A DNA stretch of 64,000 nucleotides from an uncultured Christensenella sp. (lineage in GTDB: Bacteria; Bacillota; Clostridia; Christensenellales; Borkfalkiaceae), in NCBI GenBank assembly GCA_910577875.1, contig CAJTNY010000006.1, forward strand, positions 1 to 64,000, read 5' to 3'. Positions within the stretch are counted from its first letter, which is position 1. Each line of letters starts with the position of its first letter. The notes under the pieces are model-generated. The model did not search any database and was not told the origin of the DNA. It worked only from the letters and a program-made list of their open reading frames with translations. The position numbers and the translations under genes are program-made. This document shows positions 16,717-26,038 of this stretch, in pieces.

Positions 16717-16980
16717 TTAATTTTTAAGTTCATCATAGTAAGCCGTAAGGATTGCTTCTTTTAATGTTTCTCGGGTCTCGGTGTTAAGCGGATGTGCAAT
16801 ATCCTTATATTCGCCATCATTAGTTTTTCTGCTGGGCATCGCAATAAACGCGCCTTCGTCAGCTTCTATTACTTTAATGTCGTGTACGACAAAGCAATTA
16901 TCGATAGTAACGGAAGCTACTGCTTTTAGTTTATTGTCCTCCTTGTTAACTAATCTGATTCGTACATCTGTGATCTCCAT
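16717..16980 (-). CDS. spoVG: SpoVG family regulator
   Basis: Small nucleic-acid-binding regulator found in many Firmicutes, including non-sporulating ones. The 87-aa protein begins MEITDVRIRLV and has the conserved AFIAMPSRK followed by DIAHPLN. The start at 16980 is chosen because it has AAGGTG 4 nt upstream and matches the family N-terminus; a longer in-frame start at 17043 lacks support. It is convergent with ftsZ and divergent from murC. Confidence 0.95.
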   Translation of the reverse strand: MEITDVRIRLVNKEDNKLKAVASVTIDNCFVVHDIKVIEADEGAFIAMPSRKTNDGEYKDIAHPLNTETRETLKEAILTAYYDELKN

Positions 16981-17127
16981 TTTGCACCTTCCAGAATATA
17001 CTTTCATTGACTCCATTGTACAATAAAAGATATTTAATTTCAAGAACTTAGATAAAAAAATTTTATTTTTTTTAAAAATTTATTAATTTTTCGTGCTATT
17101 TGGACAAATTTTTTAATAAAATTTATT

Positions 17128-18459
17128 ATGCGCTTAAAAATTACGGATAAATTTGAGAGTTTTTACTTTATAGGTATAGGCGGAGTCAGTATGAGCGGGT
17201 TGGCAAAATATCTTTTGTCGCTCGGAAAAAAGGTTGGCGGTAGCGATATAATTTCAAACGTGTATACCGAAGAATTGAAAAATTTAGGTGCGCAGGTCAG
17301 TATTGAGCCTATAATAGACAGCGTAAAGAATTACGAACTCATAATATATACCGATGCCGTAAAAGATACGGATATTAGAATTTGCGAAGCTCGGCAATTA
17401 TCGAAGGAAATAATCTCTCGCGGTCAGTTCCTCTATGAAATAAGTCGTGAGTTCAATAAAGTTATAGCGGTTTCGGGCTGTCACGGCAAGACGACGTGCA
17501 GCGCAATGCTCACGCATATTTTTGCGGCTTCAGGAAAAAAATTTGCTTCGCATATCGGCGGTAGTGATATTTCTTATTCTAATTTTTATTATTGCGGCAA
17601 CGATTTTTTTATAACCGAAGCCTGCGAATATAAAAAGAACTTTTTGCTTTTGAAACCGGATATAGCCGTTATTCTCAACAGCGACGCTGACCATTTGGAG
17701 TGTTACGGCAGCGAAGCGGAGTTAAAGCGTTCATATTTAAGGTTTGCGGACAGTGCGGAGATTGCAGTTACGCTTTACCGCGATTTGCCTGTGTCTTACG
17801 GCCCGCATTTCGGATATGATAAATCGGCTGATTATTACGCAAAAAATATTAAAAATTCAGACGGCGCATATTCGTTTAATTTGTATGAGCAAAACGTAGA
17901 ACTCGGTACGGTGTATTTAAACGTTTACGGAAAGCATAATGTTTTAAACGCGTTGGCGGCTACTGCGGCGGCTAGAAGTGCGGGGGTAAATTTCGACGAT
18001 ATTTTAAAGGGGCTTGCTTCATTTTCGGGTGTGAAAAGGCGTTTTGAAACTATCGGGAAAGTCAATGGCGCGAAATATATAGCAGATTACGCTCACCATC
18101 CGAACGAACTCCGCGCAGTGATACGCACAGCGCAGAAATTGACTGCCGAAAAACTTTATGTGGTTTTTCAGCCTCATACTTATTCGAGGACAAAAAATTT
18201 TTTTAAGCATTTCGTGAAAGTTCTGTCGCATTTAAACAATTTAATGATATATAAAACTTTTGCGGCGCGAGAATATTACGACGATGAAGGCAGTGCGCTT
18301 ACGCTTTCGCAAAGTTTGAAAAAATCCCGTTACGGCGATTGCATATACGATATTAAAGAATTTATTTTAAAAGCGGGGAAGGGAGATACCGTTTTATTCC
18401 TCGGCGCAGGAGATATATACGATTTGGCGAAACAATGCATCGAAACTGAAAAAAATTGA
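17128..18459 (+). CDS. murC: UDP-N-acetylmuramate:L-alanine ligase
   Basis: Cytosolic ligase that starts the stem peptide by adding L-Ala to UDP-MurNAc. The 443-aa protein has the N-terminal GIGGVSMSGLAKYL, the ATP loop SGCHGKTTCSAM and the later YAHHPNELRA. It is cut off from the main wall operon by spoVG, transcribed on its own strand. No Shine-Dalgarno sequence is visible before the ATG, only an AT-rich stretch, so the transcript may have a very short leader. Confidence 0.96.
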   Translation: MRLKITDKFESFYFIGIGGVSMSGLAKYLLSLGKKVGGSDIISNVYTEELKNLGAQVSIEPIIDSVKNYELIIYTDAVKDTDIRICEARQLSKEIISRGQFLYEISREFNKVIAVSGCHGKTTCSAMLTHIFAASGKKFASHIGGSDISYSNFYYCGNDFFITEACEYKKNFLLLKPDIAVILNSDADHLECYGSEAELKRSYLRFADSAEIAVTLYRDLPVSYGPHFGYDKSADYYAKNIKNSDGAYSFNLYEQNVELGTVYLNVYGKHNVLNALAATAAARSAGVNFDDILKGLASFSGVKRRFETIGKVNGAKYIADYAHHPNELRAVIRTAQKLTAEKLYVVFQPHTYSRTKNFFKHFVKVLSHLNNLMIYKTFAAREYYDDEGSALTLSQSLKKSRYGDCIYDIKEFILKAGKGDTVLFLGAGDIYDLAKQCIETEKN

Positions 18460-18516
18460 TAATTATACATTTTTTAATTAAAATATGCAATTTTTCTAAA
18501 TAAAATTCAATATTGC

Positions 18517-18545
18517 TTGACAAAAATGTATATAACAAATATAAT
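18517..18545 (+). promoter_or_regulatory. ilvC promoter
   Basis: TTGACA (18517-18522), a 17-bp spacer and TATAAT (18540-18545) match the consensus at all positions. Confidence 0.9.
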
Positions 18546-18554
18546 AACAAAAAA

Positions 18555-18570
18555 AGGGCGGAAGTGCCCT
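18555..18570 (+). promoter_or_regulatory. Small hairpin in the ilvC leader
   Basis: AGGGC-GGAAGT-GCCCT forms a 5-bp hairpin at the very start of the ilvC message, 22 nt before the start codon. There is no T-run, so it is not a terminator; it might stabilise the 5' end. No T-box or leader peptide rich in branched-chain codons fits in the short leader. Confidence 0.4.
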
Positions 18571-18592
18571 CGCGGGATTCGGAGGTTATTAT

Positions 18593-19624
18593 ATGTCTGA
18601 AATTTATTATCAGAAAGATTGCGATATTAAAGCATTGGAGAACAAGACGATTGCTGTTATAGGTTACGGAAGCCAGGGACACGCACACGCGCTCAATCTC
18701 AGAGACAGCGGCGTAAAAGTTATTGTAGGCTTGCGTGAGGGCGGAAAGTCTTGGGGCAAAGCTGAAGCCGCGGGATTTAAAGTTTACAGCGTTGCCGAAG
18801 CGGTTAAGCGGGCAGACGTTGTGATGTTGTTGATTAACGACGAAAAACAGGCGGAAGTTTATAAAGAAAGTATTGAAAGCAATATTAAAGACGGTGCGGC
18901 TCTTGCTTTTGCGCATGGTTTCAATATTCATTTTAAACAGATAATTCCGCCCGCAAACGTCGATGTGTTTATGATTGCGCCAAAAGGCCCCGGACATACG
19001 GTCCGTTCGGAGTATCAGGACGGGAAAGGGGTACCTTGTCTTGTTGCCATATATCAGAATTATACGGGAAAAGCTTTGGAAACTGCACTTGCTTACGCAG
19101 CCGGAATAGGCGGCGCAAGGGCAGGCGTTTTAGAGACGACTTTTAAATGCGAAACAGAAACTGACTTGTTCGGGGAACAGGCAGTTTTGTGCGGAGGCGT
19201 TACGGCGCTTATGAAAGCGGGTTTCGAAACGTTGGTCGAAGCGGGCTATGACCCTAAGAACGCTTATTTCGAGTGTATTCATGAAATGAAGCTAATAGTG
19301 GATTTAATTTATAAAGGCGGTTTTTCTATGATGAGGTATTCCGTTTCCGATACGGCGGAATACGGGGATTACGAAATCGGTAAACGCATTATTACGGAAA
19401 ATACAAAAAAAGAAATGAAAAAGGTTCTCAAAGAAATTCAGGACGGTACTTTCGCGTCAAAATGGATTGCCGAAAATAAAAACGGCAGAACGCATTTCAA
19501 TGCTGCAAGAGTTTCGGAAGCTTCGCACCTGCTTGAAGACGTTGGCAAGGAAATACGCAGTATGTATTCATGGAACGATGCAAACAGTATTTACGAAGCC
19601 GAAAAGGGCAAAACCAAACTTTGA
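18593..19624 (+). CDS. ilvC: Ketol-acid reductoisomerase (NADP+)
   Basis: Second step of valine, leucine and isoleucine synthesis: isomerisation and reduction of acetolactate/acetohydroxybutyrate. At 343 aa it is the short class I form, with the Rossmann motif GYGSQGHAHALNLRDSG, the cofactor loop GLREGGKSW, APKGPGHTVR and the C-terminal catalytic ETDLFGEQ. GGAGG lies before the ATG. It stands alone with its own promoter and terminator, separate from any other ilv or leu gene in the window. Confidence 0.97.
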   Translation: MSEIYYQKDCDIKALENKTIAVIGYGSQGHAHALNLRDSGVKVIVGLREGGKSWGKAEAAGFKVYSVAEAVKRADVVMLLINDEKQAEVYKESIESNIKDGAALAFAHGFNIHFKQIIPPANVDVFMIAPKGPGHTVRSEYQDGKGVPCLVAIYQNYTGKALETALAYAAGIGGARAGVLETTFKCETETDLFGEQAVLCGGVTALMKAGFETLVEAGYDPKNAYFECIHEMKLIVDLIYKGGFSMMRYSVSDTAEYGDYEIGKRIITENTKKEMKKVLKEIQDGTFASKWIAENKNGRTHFNAARVSEASHLLEDVGKEIRSMYSWNDANSIYEAEKGKTKL

Positions 19625-19631
19625 TAAAATA

Positions 19632-19660
19632 AAAAACGCGCTTTCAAAAGCGCGTTTTTT
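19632..19660 (+). terminator. ilvC terminator
   Basis: ACGCGCTTT and AAAGCGCGT form the stem 10 nt after the ilvC stop, preceded by A and followed by six T. Confidence 0.9.
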
Positions 19661-19704
19661 ATTTCGTTATTATATAAAAAAATAATAAATACAGCGTCAT
19701 TTTG

Positions 19705-19733
19705 TTGTTATTTTTTACTGTAAATGTTATAAT
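19705..19733 (+). promoter_or_regulatory. Promoter of the ftsK operon
   Basis: TTGTTA (19705-19710), 17 bp and TATAAT (19728-19733), lying after the ilvC terminator and 46 nt before the chosen ftsK start. Confidence 0.65.
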
Positions 19734-19779
19734 CAAATATGTATTGTTATCTTTTACGGTAACATATCGGAGAATAAAA

Positions 19780-22700
19780 GTGAAAAGCAAAAATAAAGTA
19801 AGAAATAATAAAACAACTTATATATTTACAAAAGAAACATTGGGTATGACGCTGTTATTATTCAGTGCCTTAGTTCTTATTATGCTTTTTGCCGAAGGCG
19901 CGCCTTTTTCAAGCATAGGTAAAGCGATTTGTACTTTTATGTTCGGAACTTTCGGTTACGGTTCGTTTCTTTTAATTGCGCTTACGGCGTATTTGGGAGT
20001 ATGGTTGGTTTTCGGGAAGAAAATCAAAATATCTATTAAACCCGCGCTTGCAATTTCTTTGACCGTTTTCGTGTTGTTTCTTCTGTTTCATTCGGTAACG
20101 AGCAGAAATATTTCCACTGCCGATTACGGAAAGTATATAGCTGATTGTTATAAAAACGCGGTTAAAGGTTACTCGGGTTATACTTTCGGCGGAGTAATAT
20201 CGGCTGTATTCGTTTATCCGGTTGCCAAACTTACGACGTTTGTCGGAGCTTATGTAATATTTTCGCTGTTCTTAATCGCCTGCGGTTATCTGCTATTTAA
20301 GGTGTTCCGCCGAGGATTTAGAATAAAACCGCAGGGGGAAGAGGTTACGGTAGCGGAAGAGATTGAAGCCGCGGTTGCCGAGGCGGAGTCAGTAATTGTT
20401 AAATCGTCACAAACGGCACCTGTTAGGGCAGAAAGGCGCGTCATAGAACCGGATGTTCCGCAGTATGAAAACAACATAGCCGAGCAGTCCGTCCGTCATG
20501 CAGATGATAGCGATCCCTACTCGAAGAAGAATCTCGGACGTAAAATTTTATTCGAAAAAGGAGAGTTTGACGCGGAAAGTTACAGGAGAAATATGATTTT
20601 TTATGATAACTCGTATTTTAATCATCCTGTAAACAATACGTCCGATTATCTGAATAATTTTACAAGCGGAAAAACTTCGTCAGTTGCGGGACAGACTTAT
20701 GCAGAAAGTTATCAACAGGAAGTTTTAAACCAGCCTGCTGTTTCTGCGCCGTCGAATTACGTGTACGGGGACAAGCCTGTTGAACAGCTTGATGAATATG
20801 AACAGGTTATCGGTGGAAGCTATCCCGTACAGGAAACGGAAATAAACGAGGAAGATAAGGATACAGCAGAAGAATATACTCAGACTTTACGTGAAGAGGT
20901 AAAAGAAGTCCCTAAGGATGAAGAAAAACACGACTTCGGTTTCCGCATACACCAGAAAACCGAAGAAACGGCGAAACCTGTCGTGAAGGACGAAATTATA
21001 ACGCCGCCCGCCGAACCTAAGTTACGCGGACGTTCATCCTCGGAAGAAGACGACAAACCCGTTCACGGCGATAACGTAGATATGTTCAAATTATTCGGCT
21101 CGTCGAATACTGCCCGCAACAACCGTATAGAGCCAGACGTATCGAGGCTGTCATCGAGAAAGACTGAACGTAGCAACGCCAATCTGTTTGATGAAGACGA
21201 AACCGAAAAAGACGAAAGTTTTACTTCTTTAACTAGGAATACTAAACGTGCGGAGAAAGCCGAACAGCAGGTTAAAAATATACAGGATACCGTATCGGAT
21301 AATAGAACGGAAAATGTTTCTTTGCCTCGTCGTATTGTAGAAGAAAGAAAAAACGATACGGAATTAAGCGTTAAAAATTCTGTTCAGCAGTCTGTAACGG
21401 ACACCGCTAAACAGGAAGAAAAACCTAAGCACATATGGAAAAAATATATCCGACCGGGACTTGATTTACTTGACGATTATCCTGAGCACAGCAACGTAAA
21501 TACGGGTGAAATAGAGGACAACAAGACAACTATTGTAGAAACTTTGGGAAGGTTTAAAATCGAGAGCGAGGTTTCTAACGTTACTATCGGTCCAGCGATA
21601 ACGCGTTATGACGTTATAATAGAGGATAAAACAAAAATAAAACAGGCGCTGAATTACAAAGAAGCGATAGCTATGGCGCTGATGAAAGAAAACGTTACAG
21701 CTTACCTTAATTATTCGAAAGGCGCATTGTCAATCGAAGTACCGAATAATGCGAGAACGGTTGTCGGACTTAAAAGCATGCTTTCAAGTCAAAAATTTAT
21801 AAACTGTAAATCCAATTCGGTAACTTTTGCACTCGGTAAAAACGTAGAGGGCGAAGTTGTATGTCCTGATATAACTAAAATGCCGCATCTGCTTGTCGCA
21901 GGAACTACGGGAAGCGGTAAGAGTATCTGTTTAAGTTCGCTTCTCATAAGTTTGTTGTATAAATACGGTCCGGAAGAATTGAGACTTATTCTTGTCGATC
22001 CCAAACAAGTCGAATTTATTTCCTATGACAGGCTCCCGCATCTTATGATTAACGAGATTATTTACGATGTGGATAAAGCTATAAAAGCTTTAAATTGGGC
22101 AATTAAGGAGATGGAACGGCGGTATTCGCTTTTTAAAGAGATGACTGAACAGGGTAGAGCAACAAAAAATCTCGACGAATACAACGCGCACATTGACGCG
22201 GGCGAGGAAAAGCTTCCTAAAATAGTTATAATACTCGACGAGTTTGGCGATTTGATGTTGCAGGCGAAAAAAGATATAGAAGGCAGAATAATAAAGCTTG
22301 TACAGAAAGCGCGCGCCTGTGGTATACACCTTATTTTGGCTACCCAGCGTCCTTCCGTTGACTGTATTACAGGTCTGATAAAATCTAATCTTCCTACGCG
22401 TATTGGATTTAAGGTAAACTCTTTCGACGACGCAAGAACTATATTCGATATAGGCGGCGCGGAAAAACTTTTGGGAAAAGGCGACTTATATTTCCGTTCT
22501 GCGGAAAGTCCCGACCTTGCGCGTATTCAGGGCTGTTTCGTCGATACGCACGAAGTACAGAAAGTTACCGATTTCGTAAAAGCGCATAACGAAACTTATT
22601 TCGACCAAAGCGTATCCGATTTCATAAATACCGTAGAGGTAGAAGAAACTCAGAATTCGCTCGGATCCGAAGACGGTGCGGGTGACGGAGGCGATATTAA

Positions 22701-22926
22701 GATTGACGATACGTATATAAAAGCACTTCACTATTGTGTAACTTCCAATCAGGCTTCTGTTTCTATGATACAGCGTCGTTTCCCGGTTGGCTATATAAAA
22801 GCCTGTAAGATAATCGATTGGATGGAAAATATGAATTATGTAACGCAGTCCGAGGGGTCTAAACCAAGAAAAGTACTGCTTTCGAAAGAAGAATTCATAA
22901 ACACTTATGGAGATATAGATGATTGA
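19780..22926 (+). CDS. ftsK: DNA translocase FtsK/SpoIIIE family
   Basis: Membrane-anchored ATP-driven DNA pump for clearing the chromosome from the septum. The GTG at 19780 is chosen because GGAG lies 7 nt upstream and the sequence before it would lie on the promoter (product 1048 aa). It has about four N-terminal membrane helices, then a long acidic low-complexity linker (roughly residues 190-580), then the motor with the Walker A loop AGTTGSGKSICLS and Walker B LILVDPKQVEF, and a C-terminal winged-helix gamma domain (ASVSMIQRRFPVGYIKA). It overlaps rimO by 8 nt. Confidence 0.96.
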   Translation: MKSKNKVRNNKTTYIFTKETLGMTLLLFSALVLIMLFAEGAPFSSIGKAICTFMFGTFGYGSFLLIALTAYLGVWLVFGKKIKISIKPALAISLTVFVLFLLFHSVTSRNISTADYGKYIADCYKNAVKGYSGYTFGGVISAVFVYPVAKLTTFVGAYVIFSLFLIACGYLLFKVFRRGFRIKPQGEEVTVAEEIEAAVAEAESVIVKSSQTAPVRAERRVIEPDVPQYENNIAEQSVRHADDSDPYSKKNLGRKILFEKGEFDAESYRRNMIFYDNSYFNHPVNNTSDYLNNFTSGKTSSVAGQTYAESYQQEVLNQPAVSAPSNYVYGDKPVEQLDEYEQVIGGSYPVQETEINEEDKDTAEEYTQTLREEVKEVPKDEEKHDFGFRIHQKTEETAKPVVKDEIITPPAEPKLRGRSSSEEDDKPVHGDNVDMFKLFGSSNTARNNRIEPDVSRLSSRKTERSNANLFDEDETEKDESFTSLTRNTKRAEKAEQQVKNIQDTVSDNRTENVSLPRRIVEERKNDTELSVKNSVQQSVTDTAKQEEKPKHIWKKYIRPGLDLLDDYPEHSNVNTGEIEDNKTTIVETLGRFKIESEVSNVTIGPAITRYDVIIEDKTKIKQALNYKEAIAMALMKENVTAYLNYSKGALSIEVPNNARTVVGLKSMLSSQKFINCKSNSVTFALGKNVEGEVVCPDITKMPHLLVAGTTGSGKSICLSSLLISLLYKYGPEELRLILVDPKQVEFISYDRLPHLMINEIIYDVDKAIKALNWAIKEMERRYSLFKEMTEQGRATKNLDEYNAHIDAGEEKLPKIVIILDEFGDLMLQAKKDIEGRIIKLVQKARACGIHLILATQRPSVDCITGLIKSNLPTRIGFKVNSFDDARTIFDIGGAEKLLGKGDLYFRSAESPDLARIQGCFVDTHEVQKVTDFVKAHNETYFDQSVSDFINTVEVEETQNSLGSEDGAGDGGDIKIDDTYIKALHYCVTSNQASVSMIQRRFPVGYIKACKIIDWMENMNYVTQSEGSKPRKVLLSKEEFINTYGDIDD

Positions 22927-24253
22927 TTTTACGCAAAAGAAATTCGGAATAATATCTCTCGGTTGCGATAAAAACAGAGTAGATTCCGAAAAACTTTTGT
23001 CAATAATAAAAGATAGAGGTTGCTCGATAACCGACGATATATCCGATGCGCAGATAATTGTTGTAAATACTTGCGCTTTTCTCAACGAGTCGAGAAAAGA
23101 AGCTATTGAAACCGTTCTCGACTGCGCGGCATATAAAAGTGAAAATCTTGAAAAACTTGTAATAACAGGTTGTCTTCCGCAAAAATATATTGATGAAACT
23201 TTTGATGTTCTTGAAGAGGCTGACGTTTTTCTCGGTATTACCGATTACGGCAAAATCTTTGATGCATTGGAAAAATCTTATCTTGGCATCAGAGTAAATT
23301 ATGTCGGTAAAGGCGAGGATAATTATATTCCGCGAAGAATTCTGACTACTCCTCAGCACTATGCTTATCTTAAAATTTCAGATGGATGCAACAACCGCTG
23401 TACTTATTGTCTGATACCAAAAATTCGCGGTAAATATAAAAGTTATCCGATGGAGCAACTTTTAAGTGAAGCAGAGGGGCTCGGTGACGTATCGGAACTT
23501 ATTCTTGTCGCGCAAGATGTGACAAGGTACGGAATCGATTTATACGGTCAAAAAAAATTAAGAGAAATTTTACAAAAGTTGACAGCGCTTGTCAATATTA
23601 ATAGTGTAAGATTATTGTACTGTTATCCAGATATGATTGATGACGGGCTTATAGAGGAAATACGGGATAACGAAAAAATTATAAAGTATCTCGATATTCC
23701 TCTTCAGCACAGCGAAGACAGAATCCTTAAATTAATGAACCGTAAAGGAAGCAGAGCGGAGTATCTTAATCTTTTAAGAAAGATTAGAAAAAATATTCCC
23801 GAAATCGCTATCCGTTCGACTTTTATTGCCGGGTTTCCTACCGAAACCGAGGAAGAGATTGAAGCTTTATGTTCTTTTCTGCGCGAGGCTGAACTTGATA
23901 ACTGTGGATTTTTCACGTATTCAAAGGAGCCGGATACGCCGGCTTATAATTTAAAAGGACAGATTGCTTTCTCAATAAAGCGCAAAAGAGTAAAAAAACT
24001 TTATTCCGTTCAGCGTGAAATATCGGAGAAAAAACTTAAAGGCTATAAAAATAAAAAACTGCGCGTAATTTGCGACGGAATAGATTATGAAAAAAACTGT
24101 TTTGAAGGAAGAGCATTTTTCAGCGCTCCGGATATTGACGGAAAAGTGTATTTCAACGCGAATAATGCTGTTCAGGGCGAATATTACGATGTATTGATAG
24201 ATAATTGCGACAGTTATGATTTGTACGGAGCAACGGAGGATTATACTTTATGA
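22919..24253 (+). CDS. rimO: Ribosomal protein S12 methylthiotransferase RimO
   Basis: Radical-SAM enzyme that adds a methylthio group to an aspartate of ribosomal protein S12. The 444-aa protein has the N-terminal cluster cysteines in ISLGCDKNRVDSE and VNTCAFL, and the radical-SAM triad CNNRCTYC followed by LIPKIRGKY; a TRAM domain ends it. The GCDKNRVD form separates it from MiaB, also present at 44452. It overlaps ftsK by 8 nt and pgsA by 4 nt. Confidence 0.96.
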   Translation: MIDFTQKKFGIISLGCDKNRVDSEKLLSIIKDRGCSITDDISDAQIIVVNTCAFLNESRKEAIETVLDCAAYKSENLEKLVITGCLPQKYIDETFDVLEEADVFLGITDYGKIFDALEKSYLGIRVNYVGKGEDNYIPRRILTTPQHYAYLKISDGCNNRCTYCLIPKIRGKYKSYPMEQLLSEAEGLGDVSELILVAQDVTRYGIDLYGQKKLREILQKLTALVNINSVRLLYCYPDMIDDGLIEEIRDNEKIIKYLDIPLQHSEDRILKLMNRKGSRAEYLNLLRKIRKNIPEIAIRSTFIAGFPTETEEEIEALCSFLREAELDNCGFFTYSKEPDTPAYNLKGQIAFSIKRKRVKKLYSVQREISEKKLKGYKNKKLRVICDGIDYEKNCFEGRAFFSAPDIDGKVYFNANNAVQGEYYDVLIDNCDSYDLYGATEDYTL

Positions 24254-24900
24254 AAGAAATCGATAAAAACAGCAAAATGTATAAATTTGCGGCGGGAAAA
24301 GGCGTTATGAACTTGCCGAATAAACTTACACTGAGCCGTATCGTAATGATACCTGTATTTTTATTGTTTTTTTATTTTCAGTTTACGGCACATTATTTTG
24401 TCGCTCTTGCGGTTTTCGGAATAGCAAGTTTAACTGATTTTTTGGACGGAATGATTGCGCGTAAATACGGTCTTGTTACAAATCTCGGTAAATTTCTAGA
24501 CCCGATAGCCGATAAGGTTTTGGTACTGTCGTCATACGTAGTGTTTCTTACGGTTCCGGAAGTATTTTTCAACGGCTTGGGTGAATGGGTTATAATAGCA
24601 GCAGGCTGTGGTGTTGCATTAATTCTTGCCAGGGAAATTATAGTCAGCGGTTTCAGAATGGTTGCGGCTAGCTCGAATATTGTCATTGCTGCCGATATAA
24701 TCGGAAAATATAAAACGGTTTCGCAGGATATATGTATAATTGTTCTGCTAATAGGTGCGGGAGTAAGCGAACTGACTGACCATATAATCGGAGAAATTAT
24801 TAATTATATCGGAATCAGCTTTTTCATATTCTCGGTTATACTCACGATTGCTTCTGGAATCAATTATATCGTTAAAAATATTCAAGTGTTAAAACAATGA
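24250..24900 (+). CDS. pgsA: CDP-diacylglycerol-glycerol-3-phosphate 3-phosphatidyltransferase
   Basis: Integral membrane enzyme that commits CDP-diacylglycerol to phosphatidylglycerol. The CDP-alcohol phosphotransferase signature is in DFLDGMIARKYGLVTNLGKFLDPIAD (in part: DGMIARKYG and GKFLDPIADK). The family usually begins MNLPNKLTLSRI, which here is residue 20; the ATG at 24307 (AAAAGG just before it) is therefore a plausible alternative start giving 197 aa. The start at 24250 overlaps rimO (ATGA) and has GGAGG 10 nt upstream. Confidence 0.95.
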   Translation: MKEIDKNSKMYKFAAGKGVMNLPNKLTLSRIVMIPVFLLFFYFQFTAHYFVALAVFGIASLTDFLDGMIARKYGLVTNLGKFLDPIADKVLVLSSYVVFLTVPEVFFNGLGEWVIIAAGCGVALILAREIIVSGFRMVAASSNIVIAADIIGKYKTVSQDICIIVLLIGAGVSELTDHIIGEIINYIGISFFIFSVILTIASGINYIVKNIQVLKQ

Positions 24901-26024
24901 TTATAACGGATAAAGACGTTTTAAAAGCAAAAAGAAATTGTCTTCTTGTGTTAAGAAATAAAAAGATCAATATATTCGACGGTGCGGAGAATATAATAAA
25001 AGATTTTGCGGACGGAGGATATTATTTCGATAAAATTAATTATATAGCTTTCGATAACCCCGATGAAATAGTGCGTTCACTGATAGACGGAAAAGAAAAT
25101 TATGAAAATTTTGTAATTTTCTGTCCTTCGGAAATGGAAGAAACTTTAAAAAAATTCGTAACCGCGCTTTATAAATCGGAGTTTAATGAACTCGGAATAC
25201 TGAAGAGCGGACAATCTAATGCATTTATGCTTTTTTCCGACAAAGAAAACAGATTGCGTTTGGAAGACGTCAATAATATTTTCGATAAAAAGTACGGCGT
25301 AAAACACGAAAAAGCTTATATTAAAACGGTAGGCGCTCCTGCGCAGTCAATCAGCAAAGCTATTGCGGATGCGATAAATGTCAATCCCGAAAAAAGCGAG
25401 ACTGTTAAAAAACTAATCGACTTCAACGTATCGGAAAAATTCGGAGATTGTACTATTCAGGTTGTATATTCGGATGAGGTACAAAAGAGCGTTTTCGATA
25501 ACGTTTTCAGAAAACTCGTTAATGCTCTTGATGAGTATGTCTATTCCGTGGAAAATTTTAATCTTGCGGAGCGGTTGGTTCAGCTTTTGAAACTTCGCAG
25601 GATGAAAATAAGCGTTGCCGAATCTTTTACGGGCGGTGGAATCAGTAAAAAACTCGTTGAAGTGCCGGGAGTAAGTGAAGTATACTACGAAGGGCTGAAT
25701 ACCTATTCGAACGAAGCTAAGACCGGACGTCTCGGAGTCGTAAAAGATACTTTCGCGCATTGCGGAGCCGTTTCCGAAGAAACTGCAGCGCAGATGGCGG
25801 AAGGTCTAATAAATTCGGGTAACTGTAATATCGCTGTTGCAACGACTGGAATAGCTGGACCGAAATCAGACAATACGAATAAGCCTGTTGGTCTTATTTA
25901 TATAGCAATAGGGCTAAAAGAACGCGTGGAAGTTTATAAATACAATTTAAAGGGTACGAGGGAACAAATTACCGAAACTGCAATTAATCTTGCAATGTTC
26001 CTTGCTTATAAAACTTTAAAATAA
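24897..26024 (+). CDS. cinA: CinA-like protein with atypical N-terminal domain
   Basis: The C-terminal part (from about residue 225) is a clear CinA/PncC-type nicotinamide-nucleotide amidase domain: SVAESFTGGGISKKL, GLNTYSNEAKTGRLGV, GAVSEETAAQMAEG and ATTGIAGP. The N-terminal part should be a molybdopterin-binding-like (COG1058) domain, but the usual hallmarks (an early GTELL and GGLGPT-DD) are not found in residues 1-150. Only the middle linker (KTVGAPAQSI, TIQVVYSDE) recalls the family. It lies between pgsA (4-nt overlap) and recA (14-nt gap), the standard Firmicute position. Confidence 0.85.
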   Translation: MIITDKDVLKAKRNCLLVLRNKKINIFDGAENIIKDFADGGYYFDKINYIAFDNPDEIVRSLIDGKENYENFVIFCPSEMEETLKKFVTALYKSEFNELGILKSGQSNAFMLFSDKENRLRLEDVNNIFDKKYGVKHEKAYIKTVGAPAQSISKAIADAINVNPEKSETVKKLIDFNVSEKFGDCTIQVVYSDEVQKSVFDNVFRKLVNALDEYVYSVENFNLAERLVQLLKLRRMKISVAESFTGGGISKKLVEVPGVSEVYYEGLNTYSNEAKTGRLGVVKDTFAHCGAVSEETAAQMAEGLINSGNCNIAVATTGIAGPKSDNTNKPVGLIYIAIGLKERVEVYKYNLKGTREQITETAINLAMFLAYKTLK

Positions 26025-26038
26025 TTCAGGAGATAAAA

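Noticed and set aside
18460..18592. T-box or leader-peptide attenuator before ilvC
   Set aside because: The leader is under 50 nt from the predicted start, has no T-box sequence and no terminator hairpin with a T run.
22486..23085. 199-codon minus-strand frame across the ftsK-rimO junction
   Set aside because: Antisense to both conserved genes and rich in Phe/Ile/Tyr, as expected for a shadow.
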